This document shows, piece by piece, positions 34,441 through 45,958 of a DNA stretch of 64,000 nt; positions within the stretch are counted from its first letter, which is position 1; every line of letters begins with the position of its first letter. Source of the stretch: Grammothele lineata (Eukaryota > Basidiomycota > Agaricomycetes > Polyporales > Polyporaceae); contig NDFF03000382.1 in the NCBI GenBank assembly GCA_002150815.3, positions 186,001 through 250,000 of the forward strand, read 5' to 3'. The notes beneath the pieces were generated by a model. The model worked only from the letters and a program-made list of their open reading frames with translations, ran no database searches and had not been told where the DNA came from. The position numbers and the translations under genes were made by a program.

Positions 34441-37400
34441 ATGGAAGTGTACATAACCAACATTCCCATCTCTACATCGAAGGCTAGACTCACTACAGAA
34501 ATTGCCAACATCATTCACAACGCCCCTTTCCGAGATCCCACGGAACCTGCGTCCAACTTCGATATATATATATTCAAGCAGCGTAAGAAGGGTCCGCGGA
34601 CAAGCGCAGCATTGACCCTCCCCACCGGAGAGCTAGCCCACCACTTCCTGCAGCTTTATGGTTCACCCCATGCTTCCCGCGCCCTTTCGATTGGTGCCAC
34701 CAGGGTCCAGTTTCAACAAAGCAAGAAACAAGCACGTCCTGAAGTACTCCGTTCCATTCTCACAACCCCCTTCCAGGACCCTCAGGTAGCCCGCGACCGG
34801 GAACGGCGCGATGAGGGGTTACAAGCCCGTCCAGTGCGTATTCGCAGCATTCAATTCGGGCGAGAATGCAGGGACTACGTCTATTCTGTCGAATGGGAGA
34901 AGCCGTGTCGTGGACAGGTCGAGCTCAGCATGGATCGCAGAGAGTTCGTCGTGAATCTGGAAGGCGTTGGGCTGTCGCCAGAAACTCGCATGGTGGTCAT
35001 CAAGGCTAGCCAGATCTACTGGGCGTCGGCTGGGCTTCACGGAGAACCCAACATATTCTTTTCCCTCAACCACCCCCCAGCGTTCGAGTCTAAACCCGGT
35101 CCCCTTAGCATGGCTTTATCGGAACTCTTCCTTTCCAATGGTAGTACACCTCAGCGGCAACGATGGTCCTCTCTTGATGACGACTATGCACCTTTGGCCC
35201 CATACACGTCGCTCGCGATTCGCCTGGTGTGCGAATCATCTCAGGATCTTCTGAACTTCCGCCACTATGCTAAAACGGCCTCCGTGCAGGTGGACAGCGA
35301 TTCATACCACGTTGAACGCCGCAATTTGTTTTCGCAAGCTGTCCGCGAAGACTATGAACTCTGGGTGAAGCGGCTTCCATGGACCGTAGCCTTTCAAATT
35401 GAGGCTCTCCTACGGTCATGGCTTGTCGACATGACAGAAGTCCTCACCCTCCGCCAGCCCATCGAGCGTATCTTGCGAGCTCGCCGACGCGACTACACTG
35501 CAGCGCTGCTTAGAGATTTCATTGGGCATGCCAAAGCGTTCTTCTGGTACGGTGGGATTCCCCAAACCTCGACAGCCACGGCAGATTCCTCCCCGACTTC
35601 TATCTCAGAATTGTTCACCACCGTCTCGTCCAACTTTGTCTTCAAACCAATTGAGGTCACAGACGATCCATCGGCCCCCTTCCAATGCTTTCATATCACC
35701 GTCACCCCTACTACTATGATCTTAGAAGGTCCGTTCCCCGAGCGTTCTAACCGCGTCATGCGGACCTATTACAAAAACCAAGATTGTTTCCTTCGTGTCA
35801 GTTTTCAAGATGAGAACCGTCTGCAATACCGCTTCGACCGTGACGTCGATGGCCAAGGCTTCATCAACCGACGGGTGAAGCAGGTCCTCCACCAGGGCAT
35901 AACTATCGCTGGTGCTCATTTTGATTTCCTTGCGTATTCGCAGTCAGCACTCAAGGAACACGCCGTCTGGTTCGTCAAACCCTTCCGTCACATAGATGCA
36001 TCTGGCACCGTTTCCTTTGTGGATGCACGGTCAATTATCGCGAGCCTAGGGAATTTCCGGGTAATATTCGATACCAACCTCATCCGATGCCCGGCGCGCT
36101 ACGCGGCTAGGATCTCTCAAGCGTTCACTGCCACAGACGCGTCGGTCGAGGTCGAAGTCGGCCAGATCATGCAAGGTGATGATCTGTACGACCCGTCTGG
36201 AGCGTACGCGTTCACCGACGGCGTTGGAACGATCTCTCCACAGCTTGCTAAGGACATCTGGAAAGCCCTACGGGCTCGCCGGCGCCGTGGTCGCAAAGAC
36301 CGGACGTATCCCAGGGCTTATCAAATCCGATTTCAGGGCTCCAAGGGCATGGTTAGCGTTGACTACAGGCTCGCCGGACAGACTATTCTCCTTCGCCCGT
36401 CCATGATCAAGTTCGAAGCACCTGGTTCACAGCTCACAATCGAAGTTGCGCGGGCGTTTGACAAACCAGGAGCGTACTTCCTCAACCGCCCGCTCATTAT
36501 GCTTTTAGAAGGCCTAGGAGTGCCATACGAAGTGTTCCAGGAACTCCAGGACGAGGCGGAGCTCGACGCAAAGCGGTCTATCGAATCTCTGGAGTGGTCT
36601 GCGAGGCTACTCGAAGGGCACGGGCTTGGAGTTTCCTACCGTCTTACTTCTACGATGCTCGCCTTACACAAGTTGGGCTTGGAGCCACTCGCCGACAACC
36701 CTTTTTGGCAGCGGATGATGGACTTCGCCATCAACCACGTCCTACGCGAGCTGAAACACCACGCTCGTATACCCGTACATGGCGAAGACAGCTGGACTTT
36801 GGTCGGTGTCGCGGACGTCCACGGGTACCTTCGCGAAGGTGAAGTCTTTGCCTGCGTGGATTCCCCTCGCCATTCTGGCCTCATTTATCTCGAGGGTCCG
36901 GTTCTCATCTCTCGTTCCCCGACTATCCATCCTGGGGACGTTCAAGTTGTTACCGCAATAGGGCGCCCACCTCCCAACTCCCCATTCGCAAGGGAATCAC
37001 TGAGGAACACCGTAGTTTTCTCCATCCAAGGTAAGGCCAATCGCTGCTCTCTCTGTATCACTTTCACTGACTCTAGCTAGGCCAACGTCCACTACCATCT
37101 TGTCTGGGGGGTGGAGACCTCGACGGCGACGTGTACAACGTTACGATGAGACCCGAGCTCATCCCTCGACGAACCTATCATGCCGCTTCTTACGAGCCTG
37201 CACCGAGGAAGTTAGTAGACCACGACAGTACCATGGAAGACGTTGCCGACTTTGTGGCGGAGTTCATCAGCAGTGACGTGAGCAGTCGCCTTCTGCCGTC
37301 TTCCGTCTGTGGCAGCTCACCCCGTATTACAGACACTGGGGATCATAGCTATTACTTGGCTCATTATCGCGGATGATCAGGGAATCTTCCACAAGGATTG

Positions 37401-38264
37401 TCTCAAACTTGCAAGCCTACACAGTAACGCCGTGGACTACCCCAAGACCGGACACCCAGTCCCGGTAAAAGAGATACCACGGCCGTCACGCAGGGACAAG
37501 CCTGACTGGAACGCCCCAGAGACGATTCGCAGAGAAAGCGAGGCGTATTACCGAAGCGAGCGTGCAATCGGAAAGCTCTTCCGTTCCATCGACCTGCCGG
37601 CCATACAAGACGCACAGCGGACTGCGCGCCGGCAGCGCCGGAGCATGCTTAGGAATGATGACGGAGTCGAGGTGCGGTTTGATGATGTCCTTCATCACTT
37701 TTACGAAAGCGATTCACAGGAAGAAGACGTCGCGCTCGTGGTCGAAGAGCGCATTTCCGAGTTCATACGCACCGACGAACGTGATGATGACCTAGTGCAG
37801 GAAGTATGGGAGCTCTACTGCTCATATGCTTCTCAGCTGCGCGTGATCTGTGCGGACCATACGTTGTCGCATGAGCGGTCGGCGATGTTGACGGAAGAAG
37901 AGGCCGTGGTATGTATTCCTGACTATTAATGCCTTACATGTTCATGTCTATTGAATTATATCCTCGTCAAACTCAGGTCGGCACGATCGTCGCGAAGTGC
38001 TCCCAACCCCGTAAAAGGAAGGATCTCATGTCCCAAATGAGAGAGAAGACGGCGTCCCTTGTCAATAGCGTCAAAGAGGAAATCGCAGGGGACGACGAGG
38101 TGCCGTCCGAGGAATCGTTGTTCCGTGCCTGGTATGCCTACCGCCTGGCGAACTTAGAAAGTGACTCTTTCGGTGCGCGGAGCTTTGGATGGATTGGTCT
38201 GGGATGCATTTTCGATGCGATCAAGGAGATAGAGGAAGAAGAACGCACGGTGTCTCGACGGTGA
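34441..38264 (+). CDS. Cellular RNA-dependent RNA polymerase (RNA-silencing type), intact copy
   Basis: Eukaryotic RdRP that makes double-stranded RNA for Dicer in RNA silencing. Exons 34441-37030, 37081-37277, 37333-37908 and 37977-38264 give 1216 residues. The catalytic loop reads GGGDLDGDVYNV, with the metal-binding DLDGD at 876-880, exactly the DbDGD motif of cellular RdRPs. Other landmarks are PTTMILEGPFPERSNRVMRT, SQSALKEHAVWFVKPF, FTDGVGTISPQLAKDIW, AYQIRFQGSKGMVSVDYRLA, LRPSMIKFEA and GDVQVVTAIGRPPPNSPFAR. An N-terminal RRM-like region is suggested by VYITNIPIS. The C-terminal helical part resembles that of QDE-1/Rdp1-type enzymes. The start is fixed by alignment with the paralogue downstream. 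It is not viral: the motif type and introns are cellular. Confidence 0.95.
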
Positions 38265-39868
38265 GTGACTAGTGCGGGCCAGACTGCCATTGTTCTCATT
38301 GATCCAACTATTAGGGGATGAGTATCACGCACTTTAGGACACTGTCTGAGTTGTAAAGCGTGTTACATATGGACTTGTCGCCTGGCTTAGGATATATGCA
38401 ACATATACTACCTCAGTTTCTGAGCGTAGAAAATAGGATCGAATCGTGTATCATCTGGCTGCACAAATACTACGAGACTGGATTGCCAAGTACTACCGTA
38501 ACCTCGTCTACGTTCACCGAAGAATTTCGAACCAGGACGAAAGTGGTTCAGCCGACACACAGTTCGCAACTTCAGGACGCCGCAGTCCGACCGTCGTGAG
38601 GGAGGCCCATATGGAGTCTAGGCACTAGTACGTGCTAGCGTGAGGCTTAAGCAACCGGAAGCCTGAAATGTCCGAGATGGGCTGGAGAGACTCAGCGGGA
38701 GTATGGCACCCATGTACTCAGCTGAAGGCGCTGACTCAATGATGGAACACCTGTACTGAAGTACTGATGAGTGGTATAGTGGTGTAAGCGCCCAAACTCA
38801 CCTCCTGAGTGAAGTCAGTGGGGTCCTCCGACTCGAGGAGAAAGTTAGTCGCTTCAAGTTGTACTATAAGCGCGCAGGCCGAAACCGCGACTCTCGTCTC
38901 AACTTGAACCCGGGGTCACAAAAATGCAACATCCGTATGAATATTGCTGGCGCCAACTTCCATATGCTCCATAACTCAAGATTTCGTACGCCTAGCTATA
39001 TACCATATGTCTGTTGGAATCTGGTGCCTTCCGATCCGAGCTCGCGCGTAGCACGTGATTCGTTGTTGTACTGTACGCTCGCTGTGTCCCGCGCTCTTCG
39101 CGCTTTTGCCCTCATACCACCACCATGTCCGCCCGCTCGCGCCCTCTTCCCCTCGTTGTCAGCTAGTCTCCCGTGTATAGGGTACAAAAGCGATTATCGA
39201 GTCTCCGCATCACCACCGTCGGCCCCCATCCAACCTACAATGTCGCCTATGTATTAGGATGATTTCATGTTATCGGGTTTCCCAAGAGCACACTGCGCCA
39301 TCACTCTAGTAAACTGCCTTTTATAGGCTGTCGAGATGTTCACCCGAACCGGAAGCCGTATGTTGTTAATTGGACAGGTTGACATTATACATACATGCGG
39401 ATATTGCTATCATTTGTCATGAGCTTCCAACCGTGCCATACAGTCATGCTAATGACTGGAATGGTAAGTCGATCTCTACTAACTTAGCAGTCTGCAATGA
39501 TAGGGAAATTTGACATTCTATGATTAATTATTGTTCTTAATATTGCAGTTTCCTTCCATTCCTCGCACGGCGTTGCTACTCATGGCGGCTGGACATTATT
39601 ACCAGCCACGTTGTTACTTTTGTGCTGTACCACCTCGACGGCCAAACCTGATACATATACCTCCTCTTCTGGCCCTTCTGGCCCTTGGCGACATACAAGC
39701 TGTATCTTGGTGCCTGGGTATCTTGCCCCATATCACGGACTTTAATAGCGGGAGCGCTAGTAGTTTCTCCAGCCGTGCTTGTACGTTCGCCCATCCGCGA
39801 CATAAAGCACTTCGCAGTCTCAGCAGGACCGACAAATACTGACGATGTCTCATTCCTAGTCTCACGAA
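38265..39868. other. Spacer between the tandem RdRP copies
   Basis: 1.6 kb without a supported gene. Contains the 3' end of the first copy and the promoter of the second. Short runs such as a doubled TCTGGCCCT near 39,665 are the only repeats noticed. Confidence 0.5.
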
Positions 39869-40521
39869 ATGGATATCCATCTGTCTAGAAATATGTTTGG
39901 CACCGACGAATGCACGCTCAAGAAGAACCTGGCGACAATCTTGCACGCGCCCCCATTTCGCCGGCCAAATGAACCACTTTTCAACTTCGAAGTACAGCTC
40001 ATTCCGCAAAGAAGAAGAGGGAGATGGCGGAGCGCAACTTTAACTGTCCCTTCTGCCAGACTCGGAACCTTGCTGTTGGCCTGGTATGGTCCTCCTACAG
40101 CACGAAGGTTCTTAGAACTACTAGTAGGTTCGTCTCATGTTCGATTTGAGCGTAGCCGAATCGCGCCGCGCCGTGAAGCGGTGGATCGCGTGAGGTTGCG
40201 ACCATACAAGGATCCCTTCGAGGAGCCATCGGAAGAAACAGAGGTCGAAGATTTGGGCTGGAGTAACAGTGAATACGAAACGTTGCCAGTTGCTACCATC
40301 CTTGCCGTCCATTTCGGGAGGGTATGTCACGACATTGTCTTCTCATCCGAGTGGGAACGCCGCCTCGCCTCCGGCTACCTCAGACTGGATCTTGAAAGAC
40401 GAGAATCCCGACTTCGTGCCACTCTCTTTTCCGACCACGGATCCCATCAGAATGGCATTTGGGTTCGCATAATATCTATTCGCCTCAGCCAAATCGCCTG
40501 GATTTCCCTGTCGCCGCATGG

Positions 40522-40563
40522 TATACCGTTCAGATTGTACAAAAAATCAAATCACATCCCGCG
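40522..40563 (+). repeat. Left terminal inverted repeat with target site
   Basis: Begins TATACCGTTCAGATTG and runs through an A6 tract to CCCGCG. It pairs with the right repeat with five mismatches. Confidence 0.82.
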
Positions 40564-41428
40564 GGCGTTGTTTCCCGCGGTTGCGGACGAGACGCCCGTG
40601 GCGGTCCAGACCTAGGCCACGAAGCGCCCAACCGCTCGGCCCGGTGCAGTTCCGGCCCCTGCTCCGGCAAATACCGGGCTCTGCTAACGGCGGCGCGGTC
40701 GCTGCCTATCGGGGACTACGACGACGAGTAGGGCCCTGTCACGGCCTTCGGAAACATAGAAAATTCATCCGAGGCACTGAATGAAGGTTCTATGGCTTTC
40801 TGCAGAGTCTCAAGGGATCGCGTGAGTCTTCAGTGCTCACACAGCACTGTCCAAGCTCCGAGTAGGTCTGTGCTCCCTTGACTCTATGACAGGGCTCTGA
40901 CTAGCCTCTGAGGGGGTGGAGCTCGCCCCAATGAACCTACTATCGCTTTCACGCACTGGAACTGCGATTCCCAGGCGATTTCCCTTGCAGTTGAGTGCGA
41001 TGGCAGTTTGATGGCAGTTTAAGGTACTGTAGGGGCCTGGAAGGGCTCACCAACATGGTTTCCGTAAGCTTTTCCTGGTGCATGACCTCATGGATGCACA
41101 TGTATGCATCTAAACTCACGATATTTGCGAATATATACGCTTCCCATTTCGTTTTCGCGACGGACGAGACTGTCCTCAGTCGTCGTGAGCCCAGGAGGAC
41201 GACTGGCGCCCATGGAAGCGCCCCTGCGTCATCGGGCGGCTTAGTCCCTAAACCCCAAATCAGGGGTTCGAGCCGCAACCGCGGGATACAAGTCGCGCCT
41301 CGGCTACTCCGTAACCGCGGGAAAGAGCTGCAAACGCGGGGTAAGTGCAGTAAACGCGGGATATAAGCCCGCGGGATGGTGTTTACCTGGCGCGGGGGGT
41401 GACTTGATTTTTTGTCCAATCCGAACGG
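40526..41428. mobile_element. Non-autonomous inverted-repeat DNA transposon (MITE-like)
   Basis: A 903-base insertion inside the RdRP pseudogene. The outermost sequences on both sides, including TATA, form inverted copies of 42 bases with 37 identities. The flanking TATA fits a target-site duplication, either TATA or, if the element is counted from TACCG, TA as in Tc1/mariner-type insertions; the palindrome makes this undecidable here. Just inside the right end, five CGCGGG motifs follow at 41280, 41316, 41335, 41355 and 41370, mirrored by two CCCGCG at 40558 and 40574. No transposase-like frame is present, so movement would need help from elsewhere. Confidence 0.8.
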
Positions 41429-41432
41429 TATA
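41391..41432 (-). repeat. Right terminal inverted repeat with target site
   Basis: Read on the minus strand it begins TATACCGTTCGGATTG and continues through the same A6 tract, ending at CCCGCG. It is the partner of the repeat at 40522. Confidence 0.82.
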
Positions 41433-44400
41433 GCCTTCGAAGAATCCCATGAATCCATATCTCCTTACACTTCTCTGTCCATTCGCCTCAACTGCGCCAA
41501 CGCGGGCGACATTTATACAATCCGAGTACTTGCACATCGCGCCCTGAGCCCGGTCGAGGTTTTCTCCTACGCCGTCGAGCATCGGTGTTTGTTTTCCGAA
41601 GACTGGAGGCGTCTTTATGACTCTTGGGTCGAAACACTCCCTTGGATTGTGGCCTTTCATGTCGAAGGCTTCCTCCGCGCCTGGCTAATCGACATACCAG
41701 GGGCTCTCTCCTTGCGTGGCGAAATTAAACGCATGATCAAGAACTATCCGCTCCATCAAGTTGTTGCGTTCCTCCGCGAGTTCGCGGCCCACATGAAGAT
41801 CCTGTACTTATATGGAGAAGACGAGTGCCGCCTTGGAAATGGCGTCTGGAGACTTCGCCAGCTGCAACCCCACAGTATCATATTCCACCTTTTCATTCAA
41901 TTGTGGCAGCAATTCAACATTAACCCCCCATTGAAGGCGATGGCTCACATAGACACTGCCGAAACCACCTTCAACTGCTTCCGTGTGACAATCACGCCTA
42001 CAACCATGCACCTCACTGGCCCGTTTCCTGAACGATGAAATCGAGTCATCCGGACTTACCATCTCAACCAGCACTGTTTTATACGTGTCACTTTCCAGGA
42101 CGAGAATAGCCTTTAGTATCGCCATGACCGTGAAGTGGATAGTCGCAGTCTCATTGCGCGCAGGGTGGAGGAGTTCCTTCTTTACGGGATCACCATTGTG
42201 GGGAGACACTTCGAGTTCCTTGCGTATTCCCAGTCAGCTCTCAAGGACCATGCCGTCTGGTTTGTTAGGCCATTTACCCATCGAGATGACGCAGGGGTGG
42301 ATAGCGTCGTGAATGCGAGGTCGATTATTGCAAGTCTGGACAATTTCAGGAATCTGCCTTACGATCCCGACCTTATCCGCTACCCTGCGCGTTATGCGGC
42401 AAGGATCTCCCAGGCGTTCACGACAATGGGTGCGGCCATCTCGGTAGACGTCAAACAGATCTTTCGCGCCGCCGATATCAAGGACCACACGGGGAAGTAC
42501 ACATTCACGGACGGGATCGGCACTATCGCTCCCCATCTCGCCCAGGAGATTTGGCAAGTCCTTCAATCACGTCGGCGCCGGGCACACTGGAACCGAACTT
42601 ACCCTCGGGCATACCAGATCCGCCTTCAAGAAGCTAAGGGCATGCTTAGCGTTGATTACAGGCTCCAAGGAAAGGCCATTTTTGTGCGGCCGTCCATGAT
42701 CAAATTTGACGGGGGCGGGAATATGCAGACCATCGAGATCGTGAAGGCATTTGACAAACCGGGAAGGTTTTACCTCAATCGTCCCTTCATCATGCTACTC
42801 GATTGTCTCGGTATTCCCCACGAAGTTTTCCGTGACTTGCAAGAGAACGCAGTTCAAGAAGCAAAACAGTCTACCGGGTCTCTCGAAGCATCTGCCAGAC
42901 TGTTGGAAACACATGGGCTTGGGGTGTCCTTCCGTATGACTTCAGTCATGCTGTCACTTCACAAGCTACGTGTACAGCCACTCAGAGGCGACATCTTCTG
43001 GAAGCAGATGATGGATTTCGCAATCAACCACGTTTTACGTGACCTGAAATATCGCGCCAGAATTCCAGTCCCTGGAGGAGACAGCTGGTTGCTTGTTGAC
43101 GTCGCCGACGTCCACGGCTATCTACGTGCGGAAGAGGTCTTTGTCTGCGTAGATTCTCCCAACCACGGCTTACGGTATATCGAAGGCTTAATCATGATCT
43201 CCCGCTCACCGTACATCCATCCCGGCGATGTACAGGTCGCGCATGCTATCGGAGCTCCACCACCAGATTCCCCATTTGCGCGGGAATCTCTCCCGAACAC
43301 CATCGTTTTTTCTGTACGAGGTACGAGTGGTTAATGTCGCATCTCTGCTGTTATTAATGATATGGTCCTACGTTTCAAGGCTCGAGGCCGCTCCCTTCAG
43401 CACTGGGAGGAGGTGACCTAGACGGAGATATGTATAATGTGACTATGCGAAGCAGCCTTATCCCTCGTGTTGTGTACACACCGGCGGCGTACGAACCCGC
43501 GCCCAAGAGAATACTTCAACGCGAGAGCACGATGGCGGACGTGGCTCAATTTGTGGCGGAATATATCTACGGCGATGTGAGTTCATCCAACTATTGTTAC
43601 GCCGGATGCCTAGAGACTCACCACATCAACAGACGATCGGCTTAATCGCCACGTCTTGGCTCACGATTGCAGACCAGGCGGAAGAGGGGGTCTTAGACCC
43701 AGACTGTCTTCTGCTCTCCGATCTTCACAGCCACGCTGTAGACTATCCCAAGAGCGGCGAGCCTGTTCAAGTGCGCGACATTCCCCGCCCGCCATATAGG
43801 AAACTACCAGACTGGAGGATGCCGGAGACAGGCACATTCGACCCCGCTGCATACTATGAAAGCCAGCGTGCGTTGGGAAAGCTGTTTCGCGCGGTCGAGA
43901 TCCCTGCTCTGCAGGTCGTCCGCCGTCCGCCCCAGTACCGGAAGCAATGGGACCTGCTTAGTGATGGAAATGCAGATATTCGTATACCGCTCGCAGTGCG
44001 TACTCGGATCCTGAAGGAGTTTCGCGCGTTTCGGCCGCTTCGGTTGCAGCAAGTGGAAATTTGGGGTGCGGTCTGGCGGCGCCTAGTACAGGTCGTTGGG
44101 AAGGAGGTGACCCGCTGCACAGATGACGAAGTGTGGGTGATTTGGGAGTTATACGGAAGTTACGTGTCACGGCTCCGCACGATATGCATCGAACACACGC
44201 TGTCACGTGTGCCGGGCACGATGCTGACAGAGGAAGAAGTAACGGTGAGTTGGGGAGAATGAATCGATAGTATAGCATGGAACTTACGGGATGTACGACA
44301 GGTTGGAACACTCATTGCTCAGTCCCCCGCGAACAAGAAGCGGAAGGATCTCATTTCGCAGGTGCGGGAGCAGACATCAACCCTAGTCAACGCAGTCAAG

Positions 44401-44586
44401 GGGGAGATCGAAGGCAGCGGCGAGGACTCTGCTGAGGTGTTCCTCAGGCGCGCTTGGATAGCGTTCCGACTAGCCTCGATGGAGGGAGAAGTACTCGGGG
44501 CGCGAAGCTTCACGTGGATTGCCTTGGGAAGTGTTTTCGATGCTATCACTGAGATCGAAAACATTCAGCGCGCGCCTCAGCTGTGA

Positions 44587-45172
44587 AACCTACGGCGGTC
44601 GTGTTGAATTCACGATGTATATGCTCTTGGGTGATCGTAGCTTATTATTTCAATCGCAGTCTACGAGACGGTCTGTAAACAGTGAATTTGGAGCGACAGG
44701 GACAACACACCTGAATGTAGCATGTACGTGGTGATAGTCAGTAGGCATCACGTTCAGGTCCTTCTGTGCGAACTCGACAAGGAGTCTAACTCAGCGTTTT
44801 GCAGCCATCAAGTTGACTGATAGATAGCGGACTGATCGAATACATCATCCCGGAATGCCACCGCCTTGAGCAGTGGTTAACATGGTACTTCATTGTGCAG
44901 TAGTCAAATTGAAAGACGTGGCCGGGCTACGGAGACATCCTGGACGGTGATCGTCGACTGGTAATGCTGCATATGCGATGATCACCGAAAGACTGGCATA
45001 TATTGAGAGCACAGACCTTGGACGCGCGCCCCAACAGTCACCCGGCGTATGTATGTGTCCAGGAAGATATTGTACAATATGTAATACACGACGCCAAGCG
45101 CAAAGAATTGGGGAAGCCCTTGAAGGGATGACAAACGGTCAACCGTCCGGAGATAGGACGTGCTCGAACATT
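44587..45172. other. Intergenic, 3' ends of the RdRP pseudogene and SmD2
   Basis: Convergent spacer of 0.6 kb; no gene or repeat recognised. Confidence 0.5.
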
Positions 45173-45792
45173 TCACGCAGTGTTCCGCAGGACTGTAAGA
45201 TCATGTGAGCTACGCAAACGCTCGGAGGAGGACGAAACCCACCAAGAATGACAGAATCACCGCTTTTGACGTGTCTAGTTAGATACAACCGGTAGATTAA
45301 CAAAGGTGGTAGCACGTGAACTCACCGAAGGAACATCTTGCTAATAAACCTGTCCTTGTTAACGGGTTTCTTGTTTTTTCCCTTCGGCATCTCAGTCCAC
45401 ATCTGCGCAATCGTTAACTTGCGACGTTAGGACAAGAACACGGACGTCAACATGCCTCTTTCACGTTCTCCAGAACCTACGCGCCACAACCAACACGGTG
45501 AGATCGACAGACATGCTATCAAGAGAAGCACGACGCACCATGTTACTGTGCCTGTCAAACGCCTTGACGCGAGCTAGTAGCTTTTTGTTGTTTCGTAGGG
45601 AAATGAGGACTTGCGTGTGATTCCGGACCGCCTGCTGCAAGACAGACAAGGGACCCTGGCTGATCTCGTGCTCCTCGAGAGCGCGGAGTTGTGCCTCGTC
45701 AAGTTCCGATTTGGGGACGTGGACGTATTGACTGTGAGTAAAGATGAGAAGGAGACGCAACAGGTAGTCGAGCAAAGGAGCACAGACCTCAT
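45173..45792 (-). CDS. SMD2: Spliceosomal Sm protein D2
   Basis: Core Sm-ring subunit of the U1, U2, U4 and U5 snRNPs in the nucleus. Six coding exons, 45788-45792, 45539-45731, 45456-45476, 45326-45402, 45243-45262 and 45173-45192, give 111 residues, close to human SmD2 (118). The sequence has [74 protein letters not shown] and a final VLRN. These form the Sm1 and Sm2 motifs. The first coding exon is only ATGAG, and exons 3, 5 and 6 are 20-21 bases, so the gene is easy to miss. Intron 3 begins with GC (GAG|GCATGT). The gene shares a short divergent promoter with NOP7. Confidence 0.93.
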
Positions 45793-45958
45793 GGTGGGTG
45801 GTGGAGGAGATGCGCGACGTGAGGACAACTCGCATCGGGCGCGTGTACCACACGGAGGCGCCCACCGCTGCCAAAAAGTTTGGTGGGCGCCTCCTGATTG
45901 GTCCCTACAACCCCTCTCTCTCCCGCCCTCTGCTGCACGCATCCTCCCGCACTACGAC
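45793..45958. promoter_or_regulatory. Compact divergent promoter, SmD2 and NOP7
   Basis: Only 166 bases separate the two start codons, including both leaders. It is pyrimidine-rich toward NOP7. Common control of a splicing gene and a ribosome-assembly gene is plausible but inferred. Confidence 0.5.

Larger units (their letters stand above)
39869..44586 (+). pseudogene. Second cellular RdRP, broken by an inserted element and two stop codons
   Basis: Paralogue of the upstream RdRP, colinear with it along its length. The N-terminal part (from ATG 39869) is open until a 903-base inverted-repeat element enters at 40526. After the element the reading frame resumes near 41430, then meets TGA at 42036-42038 and TAG at 42114-42116. 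The second stop replaces a Gln codon of the intact copy. About 35-40 residues present in copy one are also missing around the insertion. The 3' part is well kept: GGGDLDGDMYNV survives, and the three introns (43321-43379, 43577-43632, 44245-44301) match those of copy one in position, with exon 2 again exactly 197 bases. The damage looks recent. A truncated product from the 3' half is conceivable but unproven. Confidence 0.88.

Noticed and set aside
41237..41278. tRNA-like A-box and GGTTCGAGCC string inside the inserted element
   Set aside because: The two boxes are too close and the stems do not pair, so I do not call a tRNA or a tRNA-derived SINE.
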